Below, piece by piece: positions 30,861 through 33,189 of a DNA stretch of 33,189 bases. The stretch is from Candidatus Coatesiibacteriota bacterium (GTDB lineage: Bacteria > RBG-13-66-14 > B26-G2 > WVWN01 > G020348885). The first letter of the stretch is position 1. Every line of letters begins with the position of its first letter. Location: positions 1,498,907-1,532,095 of the forward strand of contig CP070755.1 in NCBI GenBank assembly GCA_020348885.1, read 5' to 3'. The notes beneath the pieces were generated by a model, which did not search any database, was not told where the DNA came from, and was given only the letters and a program-made list of their open reading frames with translations. The translations under genes were made by a program, and so were the position numbers.

Positions 30861-31839
30861 ACGCGCACAGATACTCGGTACCGGTTTATACGTCCCGCCG
30901 GACGTGGTTACTAATTTTGATTTAGAGAAGTTGGTCGACACGTCCGACGAATGGATAGTCGAGAGAACCGGAATACGGGAACGACGTTTCGTTGACGGCG
31001 AAACCGCCGCGTCGGATATAGCCCTAGAAGCTTCCCGGGTGGCCTTGGACACGGCCGGTATCGGGCCGGATGAGCTGGACCTGATAATACTCGGGACGGT
31101 TACGCCCGACTATGTATTCCCGGCGACGGCTTGCGTTCTCCAGGACTTATTAGGCGCCCGAAACGCGGCCGCGTTCGACCTTTCGGCGGGATGCAGCGGT
31201 TTACTCTACGGCATTAATATAGCAACCCAGTTCGTCGAAACGGGTAAATTCGAGAAGATACTATGCGTCGGCGTCGAGACGCTTTCGAAGATACTCGATA
31301 TGAACGACAGGAATACGTGCGTACTCTTCGGCGACGGGGCTGGCGTAGCTGTAGTTGGCGAATCCACCGACGACGCCGGGATACTTTCGACTTATATGAA
31401 GGCCGACGGGAGTCTCGTCGATATGCTTTATATGCCCGGCGGCGGTTCCAGGAACCCGTCTACCTACGAGTCCATAGACGCCCGGCTTCACTATATCAAA
31501 ATGGAGGGTCGGGAGGTCTTCAAGGTTGCCGTACGGATGATGGTCGAAGCCAGCAATAAAGTCCTGGATGAGGCCGGATACTCGGGCGAGGACGTGGACG
31601 TTTTTATTCCGCACCAGGCCAATATGCGAATTATGGAAGCGGTCGCCAAGCGAGTAGGCGTACCTCGGGAAAAAGTCTACGTCAACCTCGACAAGTACGG
31701 GAACACGTCGGCGGCGTCTATCGGTCTTGCATTGGACGAAGCCGTCCGTGACGGGACGATTGAGCCCGGCCACCTCGTGCTTCTGGTCGCTTTCGGCGCC
31801 GGGTTTACCTGGGCCGGTACGCTTATACGGTGGAGTTGA
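30853..31839 (+). CDS. fabH: Beta-ketoacyl-ACP synthase III FabH
   Basis: A 328-residue condensing enzyme that joins acetyl-CoA (or a branched starter) to malonyl-ACP to begin fatty-acid synthesis. The catalytic triad is intact: Cys114 in DLSAGCSGLLYG, His254 in IPHQANMRI and Asn284 in YGNTSAAS. The N-terminal SDEWIVERTGIRERR is the standard CoA-binding helix segment. The ATG overlaps the plsX stop by eight bases and the gene's end overlaps fabD by ten. Whether it prefers acetyl or branched primers is not readable from the sequence. Confidence 0.96.
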   Translation: MAKRAQILGTGLYVPPDVVTNFDLEKLVDTSDEWIVERTGIRERRFVDGETAASDIALEASRVALDTAGIGPDELDLIILGTVTPDYVFPATACVLQDLLGARNAAAFDLSAGCSGLLYGINIATQFVETGKFEKILCVGVETLSKILDMNDRNTCVLFGDGAGVAVVGESTDDAGILSTYMKADGSLVDMLYMPGGGSRNPSTYESIDARLHYIKMEGREVFKVAVRMMVEASNKVLDEAGYSGEDVDVFIPHQANMRIMEAVAKRVGVPREKVYVNLDKYGNTSAASIGLALDEAVRDGTIEPGHLVLLVAFGAGFTWAGTLIRWS

Positions 31840-32771
31840 CGTTGCCGTTCGCCTTCATATTCCCTGGACAGGGTTCGGCCGAAGTAGGTATGGGCCGGGC
31901 GATGGCCGACGCTTTCCCCGAAGTCCGCGAGCGTTTAGCCGCCGTAAGCGATTTATTGGGACGAAACCTACTCGATATAGCGTTGAACGGCCCGGCGGAA
32001 ACGTTGGTTGCTACCGAGAACGCCCAACCGGCGATCTTCGCTTTATCGGCGGCGTGTATGGACTTGTTCAGGAAAGGGTCGGACGTCGCGCCCGACTGGA
32101 CCGCCGGACACAGCCTCGGCGAATACACGGCGTTGTACTGCGCCGGGTCTCTGGATTACGATGCGGCCGCCCGGTTGGTCTGTCGCCGGGGCGAGTTCAT
32201 CGCGGAGGCGTGCGTCGAGAACCCCGGTACTATGGCGGCGGTACTCAAACTCGCCGACGGCGATGTCGAGGAGATTTGTAAAAAGGCTTCCGATGTCGGC
32301 CCGGTGGTCCCGGCCAACTTCAATACACCCGGACAGGTCGTGGTTTCGGGGAGCGAAAAAGGTGTAGCTGAAGCGTCCAGGTTGGCCGGTGAGCGTGGCG
32401 GCCGCGCGATACCTTTGAAAGTTTCCGGCGCGTTCCACTCGCCGCTCGTTACGGAAGCGAGCGAGAGGATGCGCGAGGTTCTGGCCGACGCGACGATAGA
32501 ACCGCCGATATGTATGTTCGTCGCGAACGCGTCCGGGAAAGCGGCGAGCCAGCCCGAGGTAATACGCGACCTATTGTATAAACAAATAACTCGTCCGGTG
32601 TTCTGGACCCACACTATGGACCGAATGCTAGCCGACGGCGTTGACACCTTCGTAGAATTCGGCCACGGTACGGTCCTGACCGGGATGGTTAAGAAAATGG
32701 CGCCCGGAGCCCGGCGGTTAAACGTTGGCGACCCGGAAAACCTCGAGAACGCTTTGAAGGAGTTATCGTGA
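31830..32771 (+). CDS. fabD: Malonyl-CoA:ACP transacylase FabD
   Basis: A 313-residue enzyme that moves malonyl from CoA to acyl carrier protein, feeding FabH and elongation. Visible motifs are FPGQGSAEVGMG (11-22), the nucleophile GHSLG with Ser95, the later substrate-binding Arg in CRRGEFI, and GAFHSPLV with the catalytic His near residue 202. The start is GTG at 31830, ten bases inside fabH; a TTG two codons later is possible. It overlaps the next small gene by four bases (GTGA). Confidence 0.95.
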   Translation: MELTLPFAFIFPGQGSAEVGMGRAMADAFPEVRERLAAVSDLLGRNLLDIALNGPAETLVATENAQPAIFALSAACMDLFRKGSDVAPDWTAGHSLGEYTALYCAGSLDYDAAARLVCRRGEFIAEACVENPGTMAAVLKLADGDVEEICKKASDVGPVVPANFNTPGQVVVSGSEKGVAEASRLAGERGGRAIPLKVSGAFHSPLVTEASERMREVLADATIEPPICMFVANASGKAASQPEVIRDLLYKQITRPVFWTHTMDRMLADGVDTFVEFGHGTVLTGMVKKMAPGARRLNVGDPENLENALKELS

Positions 32772-32866
32772 CGAAATCGAAGTCGGCGGCGTTTGTAGTT
32801 CTGGCGTTGGCTTTAATCTTACTGTTCGCCGGTTGTTGCGGGTATTCCGACGACGGCGGCACTTGA
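32768..32866 (+). CDS. Predicted 32-residue micro-lipoprotein
   Basis: A short reading frame, GTG to TGA, whose first four bases overlap the fabD stop (GTGA), the classic form of translational coupling. The product MTKSKSAAFV... has a basic start, a hydrophobic core (AFVVLALALILLFA) and a lipobox FAGC with Cys23, then CGYSDDGGT. Processing would leave a ten-residue lipidated peptide. It is too small for most gene finders. The overlap, signal structure and lipobox together make a real gene likely, but it has no recognisable family. Function is unknown; tiny lipoproteins of the entericidin type are a comparison of form only. Confidence 0.6.
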   Translation: MTKSKSAAFVVLALALILLFAGCCGYSDDGGT

Positions 32867-32932
32867 AGGGTCGTGGAGATGGCCCCGCAGTCGGCGGCGG
32901 TAAATATCTGGTAAACAACCGGGGTACTGTTA

Positions 32933-33189
32933 ATGGCTCATTTGAACGGTAGAAACGCGATCGTTACGGGCGGGGCCCGGGGCATCGGCCGGGCGATCGC
33001 CGCGGAGCTGGCGGCCCACGGCGCGGGCGTCGCTATATGCGACGTTCTTGAGGACGAGGTCGCGGCCGCCGCCGGCGAATTAACCTCGGAGCACAGCGTT
33101 ACCGCGAAAGGCTACGCGGTAGACGTTTCTGACTCCGCGCAGGTGGGCGACTTCGTCTCGTCCGTTAACGAAGAATTCGGTTCCATAGA
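32933..33189 (+). CDS. fabG: 3-oxoacyl-ACP reductase FabG, partial
   Basis: The first 85 codons of a short-chain dehydrogenase/reductase, cut by the window end. The NADPH-binding TGGARGIG motif is at 12-19 and CDVLEDE follows the second strand, with a DVSD segment near residue 66. Position after fabH and fabD identifies it as the ketoacyl-ACP reductase of the fatty-acid cycle. The catalytic Ser-Tyr-Lys residues lie beyond the window. It is 66 bases after the micro-lipoprotein and has no obvious ribosome site. Confidence 0.85.
   Translation, partial: MAHLNGRNAIVTGGARGIGRAIAAELAAHGAGVAICDVLEDEVAAAAGELTSEHSVTAKGYAVDVSDSAQVGDFVSSVNEEFGSI

Noticed and set aside
32879-32914. Eleven-codon frame before fabG
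   Set aside because: Its only purine-rich sequence abuts the ATG, and nothing distinguishes it from chance.
1-33189. CRISPR arrays, insertion sequences, prophage, toxin-antitoxin or defence genes
   Set aside because: No regularly spaced repeats, transposase, integrase or defence-type motif was seen; all large genes are assigned to metabolic or envelope families.

Overview
The window reads as chromosomal DNA of an uncultured diderm bacterium. It is GC-rich, densely packed with genes, and has no tRNA, rRNA, insertion sequence, prophage or CRISPR that I can see. Two genes encode exported beta-barrel-like proteins (9277-10131 and the PorV/PorQ-like 11596-12522) and three encode lipobox proteins, so an outer membrane is likely. 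The PorV/PorQ-type barrel and the other barrel resemble proteins of FCB-affiliated candidate phyla. That placement is inference from memory and is not proven here. Start codons are unusually often TTG or GTG, and two promoters lie so close to their start codons that leaderless mRNAs are likely.

Layout. 15-1625: nadB (NAD synthesis). 1669-9151: a tight operon cdaA-cdaR-phoH-pgpH-ybeY-dgkA/PAP2-corC, which puts the c-di-AMP cyclase, its regulator and a c-di-AMP phosphodiesterase on one transcript with RNA-maturation and lipid-carrier genes. 9277-12522: an outer-membrane barrel, accA, a hotdog thioesterase and a PorV-like barrel, ended by a strong terminator. 12605-13660: a solitary glycosyltransferase. 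13678-16245 (minus): a fused membrane transporter-like/spermidine-synthase-like protein with a TPR-like tail. 16353-17724 (minus): marC plus a lipoprotein made of two tandem repeats. 17860-19352 (plus): a PhnD-like lipoprotein plus a CDP-alcohol phosphatidyltransferase, divergent from marC with back-to-back -35 boxes that form a palindrome.

19422-22764 (minus): a surface-polysaccharide operon (tandem LytR_C membrane protein, WecA-like initiating transferase, soluble CapD-like NDP-sugar dehydratase). 22975-24993 (plus): a von Willebrand A membrane protein. 25071-28286: three more glycosyltransferases. 28670-29347: an independently regulated secreted protein with its own promoter and terminator. 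29586-33189: rpmF-plsX-fabH-fabD, a 32-residue micro-lipoprotein, and fabG (cut by the window end), driven by a perfect-consensus sigma70 promoter.

Much of the window concerns the envelope: fatty-acid initiation (accA, plsX, fabH, fabD, fabG), phospholipid head groups (CDP-alcohol transferase), lipid-carrier recycling (dgkA/PAP2, WecA-like), glycan assembly (glycosyltransferases, CapD) and c-di-AMP signalling, which in other bacteria monitors osmotic and cell-wall state. No novel defence or mobile system is evident. The most unusual points are the c-di-AMP super-operon, the kinase-phosphatase fusion, the coupled micro-lipoprotein in the fab operon, the divergent -35 palindrome and the likely leaderless transcripts.
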